Origin: Burkholderia ambifaria
GTDB lineage: Bacteria > Pseudomonadota > Gammaproteobacteria > Burkholderiales > Burkholderiaceae
Length of the DNA: 64,000 nucleotides
Direction of reading: 5' to 3'
Assembly: GCF_001443045.1 (NCBI RefSeq)
Contig: NZ_LKPJ01000001.1
Span: forward strand, 192,997-256,996
Shown: positions 38,978-49,342 of the stretch, piece after piece
Numbering within the stretch: the stretch's first letter is position 1
Layout of the letters: each line of letters opens with the position of its first letter
Notes under the pieces: model-generated
The model's database searches: none
Seen by the model: only the letters and a program-made list of their open reading frames with translations
What the model was told of the DNA's origin: nothing
Position numbers and translations under genes: made by a program

Positions 38978-39844
38978 TTACTGCGTGAGTCCGGCTTCGC
39001 GCACCTTCGCGATCGCGGCGGACGCCGCCGCGCGATCCGCAAACGGGCCGGCACGCAGCAGTGTAGCCGTGCTGCCGTCCGCCTGCTTGCTATGCTCGAC
39101 ATATGCGGGCACGCCCGCCGATTTCAACTTGGTGGCCCACGAACGGGCCGTCGCGTCGTCCTTGAACGAGCCGAGCTGCACCGCGAAGCGCGCACCGGCC
39201 GGCGATGCCGGCGACGACGCGTCGCCGCTGTCGGCCGCCGCGTCAGCGTTCGCGACCGTCGCGGGCGCCGGCTTCGGCGCGACCGGCTTCGCCGCGGGAG
39301 CGGCCGCGGCCGGCTTTGCAGCAGGCTTCGGCGGCGGCGCACTTGCCGTGGTCGTCGAGGTCGTCGAGGTCGTCGAGGTCGTGGTATCGGGCTTCGCGGC
39401 CGGCTTCGCCGCATCCTTCGCCGCAGGCGCCGGAACGGCCGCCACGGCAACATCGGAGGCCGGCGGCTCGTCGTGCGCGACACCCGCCTGCACGTCGGAT
39501 GCGTCGTCATCACGCGGCGCGACCGCCTGGTGCGCGGGCCGGTTCGGGATATCGATCGCGATGTCGTCCGTGACCGGCTTCGGGTGCGAATCGAGCACCA
39601 TCGGCAGCACGATCACCGCGGCGGCGACGAGCGCGATCGCGCCGACGAGCCGCCGGCGGGCGCGTTGCTTTTCAGGAAGGGTCGGATCGAGGAGCAGTGC
39701 GTCCGATTCCGGACGCTCGGTGCGGCGTGTGCGTCGCTCGACGCGTTCAGTGCGCTCCGTGCGCACGTTCCGGGAGGCCCCGGTACGACCGCCGCGCCGC
39801 GGGGGCGCGTCGTCGTCTTTCTTGCCGAACGAGAAAATTCCCAT
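38978..39844 (-). CDS. SPOR-domain protein (DedD-like)
   Basis: A 288-residue bitopic membrane protein. A basic cytoplasmic start (residues 1-65) leads to one helix (LVGAIALVAAAVIVLPMVLD). A long Ala/Pro/Lys-rich linker follows, and then a C-terminal SPOR domain (RFAVQLGSFKDDATARSWAT to the end) that binds denuded peptidoglycan at the septum. A 9-base repeat at 39353-39390 encodes a Thr-Thr-Ser run in the linker. The position after folC and before cvpA matches E. coli dedD. It is probably a cell-division accessory protein. Confidence 0.85.
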   Translation of the reverse strand: MGIFSFGKKDDDAPPRRGGRTGASRNVRTERTERVERRTRRTERPESDALLLDPTLPEKQRARRRLVGAIALVAAAVIVLPMVLDSHPKPVTDDIAIDIPNRPAHQAVAPRDDDASDVQAGVAHDEPPASDVAVAAVPAPAAKDAAKPAAKPDTTTSTTSTTSTTTASAPPPKPAAKPAAAAPAAKPVAPKPAPATVANADAAADSGDASSPASPAGARFAVQLGSFKDDATARSWATKLKSAGVPAYVEHSKQADGSTATLLRAGPFADRAAASAAIAKVREAGLTQ

Positions 39845-39873
39845 GAATGGCTGAGTCCGAAACTGCCCGTCAG

Positions 39874-41184
39874 TCAGTGTTGCTGCGATTTCCGGTAGGC
39901 CATCACACCTGCCACCGTATGGAAACTGCCGAAAACCACGATTCTATCATTCTCGGATGCTCTTTTTAGTGCATCGCGAAACGCTTCCGCGGGCGACGCG
40001 AACCGCGTCACGCTCGAATCGGCCCCCTCCTCCACGCCCGCCTTGCGCAACGCGGCCTCGAGCTGCTCGGCGCTCGCCGCGCGCGGCAGCGGCAGATCGG
40101 TCACGCACCAGTGGTCGATCTCGCCCAACAGGCGCCGCAGCACGCCGTCGATGTCCTTGTCGTGCATCGCGCCGAACACCGCGTACGTGTACGGGAAGAA
40201 GCCCATGTTGCCGAGATTCTGCTCGAGCACGGCAGCCGCATGCGGGTTGTGCGCGACGTCCAGCACGATCGCCGGCTTGCCCGGCAGCACCTGGAAGCGC
40301 CCCGGCAGCTCGACGTTCGCGAGCCCGAGCCGGATGTCCTGCGCGGACACCGGGAGCACCGGGCGCAGCGCCTCGAGCGCGGCCAGCGCGGCCGACGCAT
40401 TGATCAGTTGATTCGCGCCGCGCAGCGCCGGATACGCGAGCGCCGGATAGCGCTTTTCGCGGCCGAGGTAACTCCATTGCTGGCGCTCCGCGCCCGGCTG
40501 AGCTTCGTAGCGGAAATCGCGACCGACCAGCCACAGGTCGGCGCCGATCGCGTCGGCATGGTCGACCAGCGTGTTCGGCACGGCGGGATCGCCGCAGATC
40601 GCCGGCTTGCCCGCGCGGAAGATCCCCGCCTTCTCGAACGCGATCTTCTCGCGCGTGTCGCCGAGATATTCGGTGTGATCGATGTCGATGCTCGTGACGA
40701 TCGCGCAATCGGTATCGATGATGTTGACCGCGTCGAGCCGGCCGCCGAGGCCGACTTCGAGGATCACGGCGTCGAGCCCACGCGATGCGAACAGGTGCAG
40801 GATCGCGAGCGTCGTGAATTCGAAGTACGTGAGCGACACCGGCTCGGGCAGCGACGTGCGCGCCGCTTCCACGGCTTCGAAGTGCGGCAGCAGTTCGGCA
40901 TCGCTGACCTGCTGCCCGTTCACGCGCGCGCGCTCGCCGAATTCGAGCAGGTGCGGCGACGTGTGGCAACCGACCTTGTAGCCCGCGTGAACGAGGATCG
41001 CCTCGAGGAACGCGCAGGTGGAGCCCTTGCCGTTCGTGCCGCCGACCGTGATCACGGGGCACGCGAATTCGAGCTGCAGCGCCGCCTTGACCTGCCCGAT
41101 GCGGGTGAGGCCCATGTCGATGCCGACCGGGTGCGCGCGTTCGAGATGCGAAAGCCACGCGTCGAGAGTGGGAAAAGTGCTCAT
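39874..41184 (-). CDS. folC: Bifunctional folylpolyglutamate / dihydrofolate synthase
   Basis: A 436-residue ATP-dependent ligase that joins glutamate to dihydropteroate and to folates. The P-loop is GGTNGKGSTCAFLEAIL near residue 48. FTTLAILHLFASRGLDAVIL, then EVGLGGRLDAVNII, and DVAHNPHAA near 310 are family signatures. It follows accD after a terminator-like hairpin and precedes the SPOR gene by 29 bases. Confidence 0.95.
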   Translation of the reverse strand: MSTFPTLDAWLSHLERAHPVGIDMGLTRIGQVKAALQLEFACPVITVGGTNGKGSTCAFLEAILVHAGYKVGCHTSPHLLEFGERARVNGQQVSDAELLPHFEAVEAARTSLPEPVSLTYFEFTTLAILHLFASRGLDAVILEVGLGGRLDAVNIIDTDCAIVTSIDIDHTEYLGDTREKIAFEKAGIFRAGKPAICGDPAVPNTLVDHADAIGADLWLVGRDFRYEAQPGAERQQWSYLGREKRYPALAYPALRGANQLINASAALAALEALRPVLPVSAQDIRLGLANVELPGRFQVLPGKPAIVLDVAHNPHAAAVLEQNLGNMGFFPYTYAVFGAMHDKDIDGVLRRLLGEIDHWCVTDLPLPRAASAEQLEAALRKAGVEEGADSSVTRFASPAEAFRDALKRASENDRIVVFGSFHTVAGVMAYRKSQQH

Positions 41185-41217
41185 CGGATCAAATCTGAAT
41201 CGGTACCGCCACTACGC

Positions 41218-41263
41218 CAAAAAAAACGAAACGCGCCGCCCGGCGCTTCAGCCGGGCGACGCG
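41218..41263 (-). terminator. Terminator between accD and folC
   Basis: A GC-rich stem around GCCCGGC / GCCGGGC extended by CGCG pairs, followed on the minus strand by TTTCGTTTTTTTT. Strong enough to end or reduce transcription before folC. Confidence 0.7.
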
Positions 41264-41286
41264 CGCAGTTCACCACGCCGCGCCAA

Positions 41287-42159
41287 TCAGGCCAGCGCGT
41301 CGGCCGGCTGTCGCTGCAGCAGCGCGAGCAGCTGCGCGATCTCGTCGCGCATCCTGCGGCGGTCGACGATCATGTCGATCGCGCCCGTCTTCAGCAGGAA
41401 TTCCGCGCGCTGGAAGCCTTCCGGTAGCTTCTCGCGCACCGTCTGCTCGATCACGCGCGGGCCGGCGAAGCCGATCAGCGCCTTCGGCTCGGCAATCACG
41501 ACGTCGCCGAGGAACGCGAAGCTTGCCGACACGCCACCCATCGTCGGGTCGGTCAGCACCGAGATGAACGGCAGCTTGGCTTCGGCCAGCTTGGTCAGCA
41601 TCGCGGTGGTCTTCGCCATCTGCATCAGCGACAGCAGGCTTTCCTGCATCCGTGCACCGCCCGATGCGGTAAAGCAGATGAACGGCACGTGCTGTTCCAG
41701 CGCATTCTGCGCGCCGCGCGCGAAGCGCTCGCCGACGACCGAACCCATCGAGCCGCCCATGAACGAGAACTCGAAGCAGGCCGCGACGACGGGCAGCGTG
41801 TGGATCGCCCCGCCCATCACGACCATCGCGTCGGTCTCGCCCGTCTCGTCCATCGCTTCCTTCAGACGATCGGGGTACTTGCGGCTGTCCTTGAACTTCA
41901 GCGAGTCGACCGGCACGATTTCCTGGCCGATTTCATAGCGGCCTTCCGGATCGAGCAGCCCGTCGAGACGCTCACGCGCGCCGATGCGCATGTGGTGATC
42001 GCACTTCGGGCATACGTGCAGGTTCGCGTCCACGTCGTTGCGATACAGCACGGCTTCGCAGGACGGGCACTTGACCCACAGGCCTTCCGGAATGCCCTTG
42101 CGGCTTTTCGGGTCGGTCTGCTTGATCTTCGGCGGCAACAGTTTGTCGAGCCAGCTCAT
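41287..42159 (-). CDS. accD: Acetyl-CoA carboxylase carboxyltransferase beta subunit
   Basis: A 290-residue subunit that, with AccA, transfers CO2 from biotin to acetyl-CoA for fatty-acid synthesis. The N-terminal zinc ribbon has CPSC (~34) and CPKC (~53). The crotonase-fold part includes [19 protein letters not shown] and the C-terminal [20 protein letters not shown]. It lies 64 bases after trpA, the usual trp-accD-folC order. Confidence 0.96.
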   Translation of the reverse strand: MSWLDKLLPPKIKQTDPKSRKGIPEGLWVKCPSCEAVLYRNDVDANLHVCPKCDHHMRIGARERLDGLLDPEGRYEIGQEIVPVDSLKFKDSRKYPDRLKEAMDETGETDAMVVMGGAIHTLPVVAACFEFSFMGGSMGSVVGERFARGAQNALEQHVPFICFTASGGARMQESLLSLMQMAKTTAMLTKLAEAKLPFISVLTDPTMGGVSASFAFLGDVVIAEPKALIGFAGPRVIEQTVREKLPEGFQRAEFLLKTGAIDMIVDRRRMRDEIAQLLALLQRQPADALA

Positions 42160-42223
42160 CGTATGGTTTCCTGTTCCGTGGCGGGGCGGGCCAATCGGCC
42201 CGTTCCCGCTTCCTGTGTTGTGT

Positions 42224-43039
42224 TTATCGCGCCGCCTTGCCGGCGCCGTCCAGGGCAGCGCGCAGCTCGGCGATGAACGTCTTCAGCGCGGCGGCGGCGC
42301 CTTCCGGCGCGGCGCTCTCGAGCAGCTGCACCAGGCGGCTGCCGATCACGACGGCGTCCGACACTTCGGCCACCGCGCGCGCCGTTTCGGCGTCGCGGAT
42401 GCCGAAGCCGACGCCCACCGGAACCGGCACGCGCGACTTGATGGCCGGGATTTTACCCGCAATGCTCGAAACATCCAGATTTCCGGCGCCGGTCACGCCC
42501 TTGAGCGACACGTAGTACACGTAGCCGCTCGCGATCTTGCCCACGTCGGCGATGCGTTCGTCGGTCGACGTCGGCGCGAGCAGGAAGATCGGATCGATCT
42601 GCGCGGCACGCATTTTCTCGGCGAACACGCCGGCTTCCTCGGGCGGATAGTCGACGACGAGCACACCGTCGACACCCGCCGCCTGCGCTTCGGTCGCGAA
42701 CGTGTCGACGCCCATCCGCTCGATCGGGTTCGCATAGCCCATCAGCACGACAGGGGTTTTCTGGTCGGTTTCGCGGAAACGCTTCACGTCGGCGAGCACG
42801 CTCTTCAGCGTGACGCCGCGGGCGAGCGCGCGCTCCGACGAGCGCTGGATCACGGGGCCGTCGGCCATCGGGTCCGAGAACGGCACGCCGAGCTCGATCA
42901 CGTCGGCGCCGCCTTCGGCGAGCGCGTGCATGAATTCGACGGTCTTCGCGGGATCGGGGTCGCCGGCCGTGATGAACGGGATCAGGCCCTTGCGGCCTTG
43001 TTCGGCGAGTGCGGCGAAGGTCTGCTGGATACGATTCAT
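42224..43039 (-). CDS. trpA: Tryptophan synthase alpha chain
   Basis: A 271-residue TIM-barrel subunit that splits indole-3-glycerol phosphate to indole. The catalytic Glu lies in [17 protein letters not shown] (~50) and the catalytic Asp in [12 protein letters not shown] (~130). The phosphate loop is GVGFGIRD. Its start at 43039 is only 17 bases from a perfect 16-bp palindrome that separates it from the methyltransferase gene. The ribosome-binding site AAAGGAAA lies just after the palindrome. Confidence 0.96.
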   Translation of the reverse strand: MNRIQQTFAALAEQGRKGLIPFITAGDPDPAKTVEFMHALAEGGADVIELGVPFSDPMADGPVIQRSSERALARGVTLKSVLADVKRFRETDQKTPVVLMGYANPIERMGVDTFATEAQAAGVDGVLVVDYPPEEAGVFAEKMRAAQIDPIFLLAPTSTDERIADVGKIASGYVYYVSLKGVTGAGNLDVSSIAGKIPAIKSRVPVPVGVGFGIRDAETARAVAEVSDAVVIGSRLVQLLESAAPEGAAAALKTFIAELRAALDGAGKAAR

Positions 43040-43056
43040 GGCAATTTTCCTTTGTC

Positions 43057-43090
43057 GACCGGAGTTAGCGCTTTAGCGCTAACTCCGGTC
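43057..43090. repeat. Perfect 16-bp palindrome between methyltransferase gene and trpA
   Basis: GACCGGAGTTAGCGCT (43057-43072), TT, and its exact complement (43075-43090). The transcript would form a very stable hairpin 17-50 bases upstream of the trpA start, leaving the ribosome-binding site free. There is no U-run, so it is not a standard terminator. It resembles the repetitive extragenic palindromes scattered through Burkholderia genomes, as far as I recall. No second copy was noticed in this window. Confidence 0.9.
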
Positions 43091-43124
43091 CCATGCAAAG
43101 CAGCGATCGGCGCTGCGTCGCGAT

Positions 43125-43976
43125 TCACGCGCACGCCTGCGCGGCGAGCACGTTCACGCGCTCGTGCGCGATCGCGCAATAACTTTCGTTGATCTCGTAG
43201 CCGACGAAGTCGCGCCCCTGCCGTGCGCAGGCCACCGCGGTCGTGCCGCTGCCCATGAACGGATCGAGCACGCGGCCGCCCGGCGGGCAGCTTGCGAGCA
43301 CCATCCGCTCGATGATTTCCAGCGGCTTCTGGGTCGGATGATCGACGCGCTCCGCGTGCTGCCGATGCAGGCGCGAGACCGACCAGACGTCCTTCGGGTT
43401 GTAGCCCATCTCCAGCCACTTGCTGCCTTCGAACAGCTTGCGCGAGCGGGCCTTCTTCGTGTCGGCGTCGTACGGGATGCGGACCGGATCGAGATCGAAG
43501 TAATACGCTTTGGAAACCGCGAAAAAGCCGATGTTGTCGTGCACCGACGTGAAACGGCGCGTCGTGCCGCCCATGCTCGGCACGCGCCGGTCCCAGATGA
43601 TCTCGTTGACCATCGTGAGCTTCGTCTTCAGGAAACTGAAGATTTCCGGCGCGTACTGCCACGTGCAGAAGATATACATCGACCCGCTCGGCTTGAGCTT
43701 CGGAATCGCGAGCTCGAGCCACTCGCGCGTCCACGCGAGGAAATCGTCGCCCGAACGCTTGTCCGAGTCGTTGCCGTAGTCCTTGCCGAGCCCGTACGGC
43801 GGATCGGCGACGATCAGGTCGATCGACGCATCCGGCAGGCGCGCGGCTTCGGTCATGAAATCGCGGTTGTGCAGTTCGATCCCGGACGGCAGTGCGCGCG
43901 ACACGGCGACGGCGGGCTGCCCCGCTTCCGCTTCGCTCGCGGCGCCGCCGCCCGGTTGTTCGATCAGATCACGCAT
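43125..43976 (-). CDS. Orphan site-specific DNA methyltransferase (beta class)
   Basis: A 283-residue adenine/cytosine-N methyltransferase. The catalytic motif DPPY is at 58-61 and the SAM-binding motif DPFMGSGTT at 238-246; this order (IV before I) defines the beta class. HPTQKPLEIIERM is the motif just before the SAM site. No restriction nuclease is adjacent, so it is an orphan enzyme. It lies between trpB (9-base gap) and trpA. From memory, B. cenocepacia J2315 has an orphan methyltransferase at this position (BCAM0992, motif GTWWAC); that identity is recalled, not tested. Confidence 0.9.
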   Translation of the reverse strand: MRDLIEQPGGGAASEAEAGQPAVAVSRALPSGIELHNRDFMTEAARLPDASIDLIVADPPYGLGKDYGNDSDKRSGDDFLAWTREWLELAIPKLKPSGSMYIFCTWQYAPEIFSFLKTKLTMVNEIIWDRRVPSMGGTTRRFTSVHDNIGFFAVSKAYYFDLDPVRIPYDADTKKARSRKLFEGSKWLEMGYNPKDVWSVSRLHRQHAERVDHPTQKPLEIIERMVLASCPPGGRVLDPFMGSGTTAVACARQGRDFVGYEINESYCAIAHERVNVLAAQACA

Positions 43977-43985
43977 CGGTCGGGG

Positions 43986-45179
43986 TCAGAGCGCGATGCC
44001 CGATCGCTCGGCGACCGTGTGCATGTCCTTGTCGCCGCGGCCCGACAGGTTGACGAGCAGGATCTTGTCCTTCGGCAACGTCGGCGCAAGCTTCACGCCA
44101 TACGCGATCGCGTGGCTCGACTCGAGCGCGGGGATGATCCCCTCGATCCGGCAGCAGTCGTGGAATGCCTTCAGCGCCTCGTCGTCGGTGATCGGCACGT
44201 ACTGCGCGCGGCCGCTGTCCTTCAGCCATGCGTGCTCGGGGCCGACGCCCGGATAGTCGAGGCCCGCCGACACCGAATGCGTCTCGATGATCTGGCCGTT
44301 GTCGTCCTGCAGCAGATAGGTGCGGTTGCCGTGCAGCACGCCTGGGCTGCCGGCGATCAGCGAGGCCGCGTGACGGCCGGTGTCGAGGCCGTCGCCGGCC
44401 GCTTCGACGCCGATCAGCTGCACGGAGGTATCGTCGATGTACGGATAGAAGATGCCCATCGCGTTCGAGCCGCCGCCGACGCACGCAATCACCGCGTCCG
44501 GCTGCCGGCCGGCGAGTTCCGGCATCTGCACCTTGCACTCGTCGCCGATCACGCGCTGGAAGTCGCGCACCATCGCCGGATACGGGTGCGGGCCCGCGAC
44601 CGTGCCGATGATGTAGAACGTGCTTTCGATGTTCGTGACCCAGTCGCGCATCGCTTCGTTCAGCGCGTCCTTCAGCGTGCGCGAACCCGATTCGACCGGC
44701 ACGACCGTCGCGCCGAGCAGCTTCATCCGATAGACGTTCGCGGCCTGGCGGCGCACGTCCTCGGCGCCCATGTAGACGATGCACTCCATCCCGAAGCGGG
44801 CGCAGATCGTCGCCGTCGCGACGCCGTGCTGGCCGGCGCCCGTCTCGGCGATCACGCGCTTCTTGCCCATGCGCTTCGCGAGCAGCGCCTGGCCGATCAC
44901 GTTGTTGATCTTGTGCGCGCCGGTGTGGTTCAGGTCCTCGCGCTTCAGGTAGATCTGCGCGCCGCCGAGCGTCTCGCTCCAGCGCTGCGCGTGATAGATC
45001 GGCGACGGACGGCCGACGAAATACTTCAGTTCGCGCTCGTATTCGGCGACGAATTCGGGGTCGTTCCGGAATTTCTCATACGCGGCGCGCAGTTCGTCCA
45101 GCGCGTGAATCAGCGTTTCGGCGACGAACACGCCGCCATACGGGCCGAAGTGGCCGCGATCATCAGGAAGGTTGTACAT
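43986..45179 (-). CDS. trpB: Tryptophan synthase beta chain
   Basis: A 397-residue PLP enzyme that condenses indole and serine. The start [20 protein letters not shown] at 45179 fits the family; the open frame upstream does not. The PLP lysine is in [20 protein letters not shown] (~90), and [10 protein letters not shown] holds the phosphate loop. It precedes the methyltransferase gene by 9 bases and follows trpF by 55. Confidence 0.96.
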   Translation of the reverse strand: MYNLPDDRGHFGPYGGVFVAETLIHALDELRAAYEKFRNDPEFVAEYERELKYFVGRPSPIYHAQRWSETLGGAQIYLKREDLNHTGAHKINNVIGQALLAKRMGKKRVIAETGAGQHGVATATICARFGMECIVYMGAEDVRRQAANVYRMKLLGATVVPVESGSRTLKDALNEAMRDWVTNIESTFYIIGTVAGPHPYPAMVRDFQRVIGDECKVQMPELAGRQPDAVIACVGGGSNAMGIFYPYIDDTSVQLIGVEAAGDGLDTGRHAASLIAGSPGVLHGNRTYLLQDDNGQIIETHSVSAGLDYPGVGPEHAWLKDSGRAQYVPITDDEALKAFHDCCRIEGIIPALESSHAIAYGVKLAPTLPKDKILLVNLSGRGDKDMHTVAERSGIAL

Positions 45180-45234
45180 GGTGTCACTCTCGATCGGTCG
45201 GCGCGCCCCGCTGTCGGGGCCGCACCTGCTTGCA

Positions 45235-45936
45235 TCACCCGGCGTCCGCTTCGCGCACCGCGCGTACGAACGCCGCCATTCGGGCATGATCCTTCACGCC
45301 CTTCGCGCCCACTACTTCGATGCCACTCGAGACATCGACAGCAAACGGGCGCAACTGGCGAATCGCATCACCGACGTTTTGCGCGTTCAAGCCACCACTC
45401 AAAACGGCCCGATGCGCGAGCTCTGCGGGAATAAGTGACCAATCGAAGACCTTGCCGCTACCGCCGTAGTCCGGCACCAGGGTGTCGAACAGGAGGCCGC
45501 GCGCTTTCGAATAATGAAGAGCCGATTCTACCAAATCGGACGGCTGCGTCGAGGGGCCGACGCGCACCGCGCGCAACCACGGCAGGCGGGCCGCGCGACC
45601 GAGCGCATCGCACTGCTCGGGCGTCTCGTCGCCGTGGAATTGCAGCACCGTGAGCGGCACGTCGCGCACGACCGCCTCGATCTCGGCTTCGGTTGCGTTC
45701 ACGAACAGCCCGACCACCGACACGAACGGCGGCGCGAGGCGCGCGAGTTCGGCCGCCTGCGCGATCGACACCGAGCGCGGGCTCTTCGGGTAGAACACGA
45801 GGCCGATCGCGTCGGCGCCGAGTGCCGCGGCATGCAGCACCTCCTCGGGGCGCGACAGGCCGCACAGCTTGATGCGCGTGCGCGGCGGGAGGCCGGGCGC
45901 GGCGGAAGTCGAAGGAGACACGGCGTGATCCGTCAT
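45235..45936 (-). CDS. trpF: Phosphoribosylanthranilate isomerase
   Basis: A 233-residue TIM-barrel enzyme of tryptophan synthesis. The catalytic Cys is in [17 protein letters not shown] (~25) and the catalytic Asp in [20 protein letters not shown] (~142). The first ~17 residues (Ser/Pro-rich) extend beyond the usual start. The ATG at 45936 overlaps the truA stop (ATGA). Confidence 0.95.
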   Translation of the reverse strand: MTDHAVSPSTSAAPGLPPRTRIKLCGLSRPEEVLHAAALGADAIGLVFYPKSPRSVSIAQAAELARLAPPFVSVVGLFVNATEAEIEAVVRDVPLTVLQFHGDETPEQCDALGRAARLPWLRAVRVGPSTQPSDLVESALHYSKARGLLFDTLVPDYGGSGKVFDWSLIPAELAHRAVLSGGLNAQNVGDAIRQLRPFAVDVSSGIEVVGAKGVKDHARMAAFVRAVREADAG

Positions 45937-46745
45937 GATTGTGGGTCCAGATCGGCCCAGACGCTGCTCCACGGCACGCTGCCGAGCTGCGCGGGCGGGA
46001 CGGCGAATTCCGCCGGGTAGCCGACGTGGGCCAGATACAGCCCGTCGGCCATGAACGTGGGCGCGGCGAGATTGCGGTCGCGTCCGGCCAGCACGTCGAC
46101 GAGCCAGTCCGCCGGATGGCGGCCGCGCCCGACCGCGACGAGGCAGCCCATCAGGTTGCGCACCATGTGGTGCAGGAACGCGTTCGCGCGGAAGCGGAAA
46201 TGAATGAAGTTGCCCGCGCGCCGCACGTCGATCTGGTACAGGTGTTTGACCGGCGTCTTCGACTGGCATTCCGACGACCGGAACGACGAGAAGTCGTGCT
46301 CGCCGATCAGGTGCGCGGCGGCCGCGCGCATCGCGTCGTCGTCGAGCGGGGTGTGGATCCAGCCCGCACGGCCGGCCAGCATCGGCGAGCGCACCGGATG
46401 CACGTACAGCGCGTAGTAGTACGTGCGCTCGAACGCCGAGAAACGCGCGTGGAACGTGTCAGGCATCGGCTTCGCCCACTGCACGGAAACCGTCGGCGGC
46501 AGGAACGCGTTGGTGCCGCGCACCCACGAGAAATCCGCGCGGTCGAGCTCCGTGTCGAAGTGCACGACCTGCCCGAGCCCGTGCACACCCGTGTCGGTCC
46601 GCCCCGCGACCGTCGTGTGCAGCGGCACGCACGCGAATTCGCCAAGCGCGCGCTCGAGCGCATCCTGCGCGGTCTTGCCGTGCGGCTGCGCCTGCCAGCC
46701 GCAGAACGCCGCGCCGTCGTACTGAATCCCCAGCGCGATCCGCAT
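45933..46745 (-). CDS. truA: tRNA pseudouridine synthase A
   Basis: A 270-residue enzyme making pseudouridine at positions 38-40 of tRNA anticodon arms. The catalytic Asp lies in [17 protein letters not shown] (~51). The start ATG at 46745 ([18 protein letters not shown]) overlaps the fimV stop; a GTG one codon upstream is also possible. It is coupled at both ends, to fimV and trpF. Confidence 0.96.
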   Translation of the reverse strand: MRIALGIQYDGAAFCGWQAQPHGKTAQDALERALGEFACVPLHTTVAGRTDTGVHGLGQVVHFDTELDRADFSWVRGTNAFLPPTVSVQWAKPMPDTFHARFSAFERTYYYALYVHPVRSPMLAGRAGWIHTPLDDDAMRAAAAHLIGEHDFSSFRSSECQSKTPVKHLYQIDVRRAGNFIHFRFRANAFLHHMVRNLMGCLVAVGRGRHPADWLVDVLAGRDRNLAAPTFMADGLYLAHVGYPAEFAVPPAQLGSVPWSSVWADLDPQS

Positions 46746-48793
46746 CACGCCTCTTCCGCCAGTTTCGCGAGCAGCGCACGCGCATCGTCGCGCGTCGCGG
46801 CGTCGTTCGCGTCGATCACTTCCTGCAGCAGCGTACGCGCGCCGGACACGTCGCCCAGTTCGACGTACTCGGACGCGAGATCCAGCTTGTTGCGGGCAAT
46901 GCGCGCGAGTTCTTCCGGCGTCAGCGCGGGCAACACGGCACCCGGCGCGGACGGCAGGTCGAGATCGAAATCCAGCTTCAACGCGCCGAACTGCGCGCCG
47001 CCGAGCGGCGGCAGCGACGACGGCGCGGACGCGCCGACTGCGTGCGATGCGGGTGTAGCCGCATCCGGATCCCAGTCGAACTCGTCGTCCTGGTCGGCAT
47101 AGTGTTCCCGTGACATTTCACCCGCGCCAACGGGCGGACGCAGCGCGGATTGACCGTTAGTTGCGATTTTATCGCTTTCGGCTTGCCCTTCCCATGCGGC
47201 CGATTCATTCGCCTTACGCGGCGGCAGCGGCATGTCGAGGCTGTTGAGCGCGCTGATCGCGTTCTGCATCAGCGCCGCATGCTGGGTGTCGTTTGCCGAA
47301 GGCGCTGCGGGCGACTGACGCGGCTCGTCCGCGGCCGTTTCCGCGACAGGCTTCACGTCATACGAAGCCGGCGGTGTGTCGTGCACCGGCGCGGCGTGTG
47401 CGAACGGCGCTTCCGCTTGATCCGCTTGCGGCTTCACCGCTTCCGGCGGCGACGCGGCATCGGCTTCGTGCGTATCGACCGCCTCCGCCGCTGCCGCGGC
47501 AGTCCCGATCAGATTCACATCGGCGGCCGCATCGCGGGCAACCGGCGTCTCGGGGAGGATCGGCGGCAACGGTTCGACAGGCGACGACGACGCGCCAGCG
47601 TCGGCGGCAGCCGTCCCGCCGGATTCCGGGGTGACCGCGTCGGCAGTTCGTGCCTTCCGGCGCTTGCGCCACGCGAAGCCGGCCGCGAGAACGACCACGG
47701 CCGCGCCGGCCACTGCAGCCGGACGCCAGTCGATCTGGTCCGAACCGCGTGCGGGCGCGGCAGTCGTCACCGGCACGGCTGGCTGCACGGGCGCCGATGC
47801 CGGCTGAACCGCGCTGGCGGCCACGCCGGACGCCGCTTCGCTCGCAGCCGGAGACGACGCGGCAGCCGATGCGCCTGCGTCATTCGCCGCGGGGCGCGGC
47901 GCAGCGGGTGTCGGAGCCGGCGTGGGCACGGGCGTAACGTTGCTCGTCTCGGCCGGCTTGCCGATCCCGTGTTTCTGCAGCTCCATCAGCACGCGGTTCT
48001 TCAGCGCAAGCAGTTGCTGCAGACTCGACGGCCGCGGCTGCGACGCGCCCGCGACGGGTGCCGCAGCGGATGATTCATGCATGCCTTGAACAGAGCCGCC
48101 CTGTGCGGACTGGGCAGCGGCTTCGCTTGCGGACGACGGTGCGGACTGGATCGCGCCGCTCCACACGTGCGGCCCGCTTGCGCCGGCCGCAGTCGCTTCC
48201 GGCTGAACGGGCTCGACCGTAGACGCGCCATGCGCGGCGGACGCGACGATCGAAGCCGAAGCCGCCGCCGCGACGCTCGCGCCGCTGACCGGCGCCGTAT
48301 GCGTAGCCGATGCAGCCGGCGCCGTTTGCACGACTGACCCCGGGTGCGGCGCGGACGCGCCATGCTGCGCGGCTGCAGTCGTGCCCAACGCGGCGGCCGG
48401 CGCAGATGCTGCCGATGCCACGGATACCCCGGCCGGCACGAGCGCCGCGCCCGTCGCGTCGAGCGCCGGCACCGTCAGCGTCGCGCCAACTTTCAGACGG
48501 CTCGGGTCATGCTTCATGAACGCCTGCGGATTGGCGTCGAACAGCGCACGGCCGGCGCGCGCGAGCACGCCCGGGTCATGCGACTGCGTGGCCGCTTTCG
48601 CGAGGTCGTTCAACGACTGGCCTGGCTGAACCGTCACGTTGAACGGCGCGGGGCCGCCGGCAGCGGACGCCGGCAGGTCGCCGGTGCCGGCCGCCCAGGC
48701 CGACGCGGCTGCGCCGAGCGCCAGGATCGCCAGCGCGCCACGCACGGCGCGCGACAGACGGGACTGACGCGGAAACAAGGAAATTCGGGACAT
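46745..48793 (-). CDS. fimV: FimV-like peptidoglycan-binding membrane protein
   Basis: A 682-residue protein. The chosen start [20 protein letters not shown] at 48793 gives a signal peptide ending in ASAWA; an ATG at 48835 is possible. Residues ~50-100 form a LysM-like domain ([18 protein letters not shown]). Long Ala/Ser/Pro-rich linkers flank one membrane helix ([16 protein letters not shown], ~360). The C-terminus ([20 protein letters not shown], then [10 protein letters not shown]) is the conserved FimV cytoplasmic TPR-like domain. FimV proteins support polar localisation, type IV pili and c-di-GMP or cAMP signalling. The place before truA matches Pseudomonas. Confidence 0.9.
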   Translation of the reverse strand: MSRISLFPRQSRLSRAVRGALAILALGAAASAWAAGTGDLPASAAGGPAPFNVTVQPGQSLNDLAKAATQSHDPGVLARAGRALFDANPQAFMKHDPSRLKVGATLTVPALDATGAALVPAGVSVASAASAPAAALGTTAAAQHGASAPHPGSVVQTAPAASATHTAPVSGASVAAAASASIVASAAHGASTVEPVQPEATAAGASGPHVWSGAIQSAPSSASEAAAQSAQGGSVQGMHESSAAAPVAGASQPRPSSLQQLLALKNRVLMELQKHGIGKPAETSNVTPVPTPAPTPAAPRPAANDAGASAAASSPAASEAASGVAASAVQPASAPVQPAVPVTTAAPARGSDQIDWRPAAVAGAAVVVLAAGFAWRKRRKARTADAVTPESGGTAAADAGASSSPVEPLPPILPETPVARDAAADVNLIGTAAAAAEAVDTHEADAASPPEAVKPQADQAEAPFAHAAPVHDTPPASYDVKPVAETAADEPRQSPAAPSANDTQHAALMQNAISALNSLDMPLPPRKANESAAWEGQAESDKIATNGQSALRPPVGAGEMSREHYADQDDEFDWDPDAATPASHAVGASAPSSLPPLGGAQFGALKLDFDLDLPSAPGAVLPALTPEELARIARNKLDLASEYVELGDVSGARTLLQEVIDANDAATRDDARALLAKLAEEA

Positions 48794-48867
48794 CGTAGGC
48801 TCTATCGCCGCGCGCGGGCGCAGCTCGAATCGCATAGGGAAGCGTCAATAAAGTCGCCGCAGAAATG

Positions 48868-48898
48868 CAAAAGCGTCGCGCGGAACGCGACGCTTTTG
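48868..48898 (-). promoter_or_regulatory. Strong hairpin in the fimV leader
   Basis: A perfect 13-bp stem (CAAAAGCGTCGCG / CGCGACGCTTTTG) with a 5-base loop, 75 bases upstream of the fimV start. The stem ends in TTTTG but no U-run follows, so it may be a weak terminator of upstream transcription or a structured leader. Confidence 0.55.
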
Positions 48899-49263
48899 GC
48901 GGCTCTGCGCGTCGTAACCGCATAGTTTACTTCACACGATCGGGTTCCGGCCGAATTCGTCGCCGACACATGCGCGCCGTCCGCTTCCATGCATCGGCAC
49001 GACCGCTAACCGCGCCGGGCCGCCCGGTGTGCGAATCGCACGACTACCGCACCGCCGCCCCACAACGAACCGTGCACAACGGATCTATCAAGAAATGGGC
49101 ATCAACCGACGAAAATCCGGACGACAGCATCGCTCCTCGGAATGAATTCGGCCCCGATACTGCGCGTCGCATCATTTCCTCGTGTCAATGGAATTGCTAC
49201 AGGAAAGCCCGGCCGCGCAAAACGATTCGGGGCTTTCGCGCGCGTGCGGCCAACGCCGGCCAA
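48899..49263. other. Spacer between asd and fimV
   Basis: About 365 bases with no gene seen. It is bounded by the asd terminator on one side and the fimV leader hairpin on the other, and presumably contains the fimV promoter. TAAACTATG near 48925 (minus strand) is a possible -10 area but is not convincing. Confidence 0.5.
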
Positions 49264-49303
49264 TAAAAAACGCCTGCCGCCCCCAAAGGGACTGGCAGGC
49301 GTT
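49264..49303 (-). terminator. Terminator of asd
   Basis: An AACGCCTGCC / GGCAGGCGTT 10-bp stem followed on the minus strand by TTTTTTATTG, 40 bases after the asd stop. It closes the leu-asd transcript. Confidence 0.88.
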
Positions 49304-49342
49304 TCGCCTCGCGCGCCGACGGCGCGCGGCGCGGTCCGATCC

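Noticed and set aside
43125..43976. Restriction-modification system
   Set aside because: Only a methyltransferase is present; both neighbours are tryptophan synthase genes.
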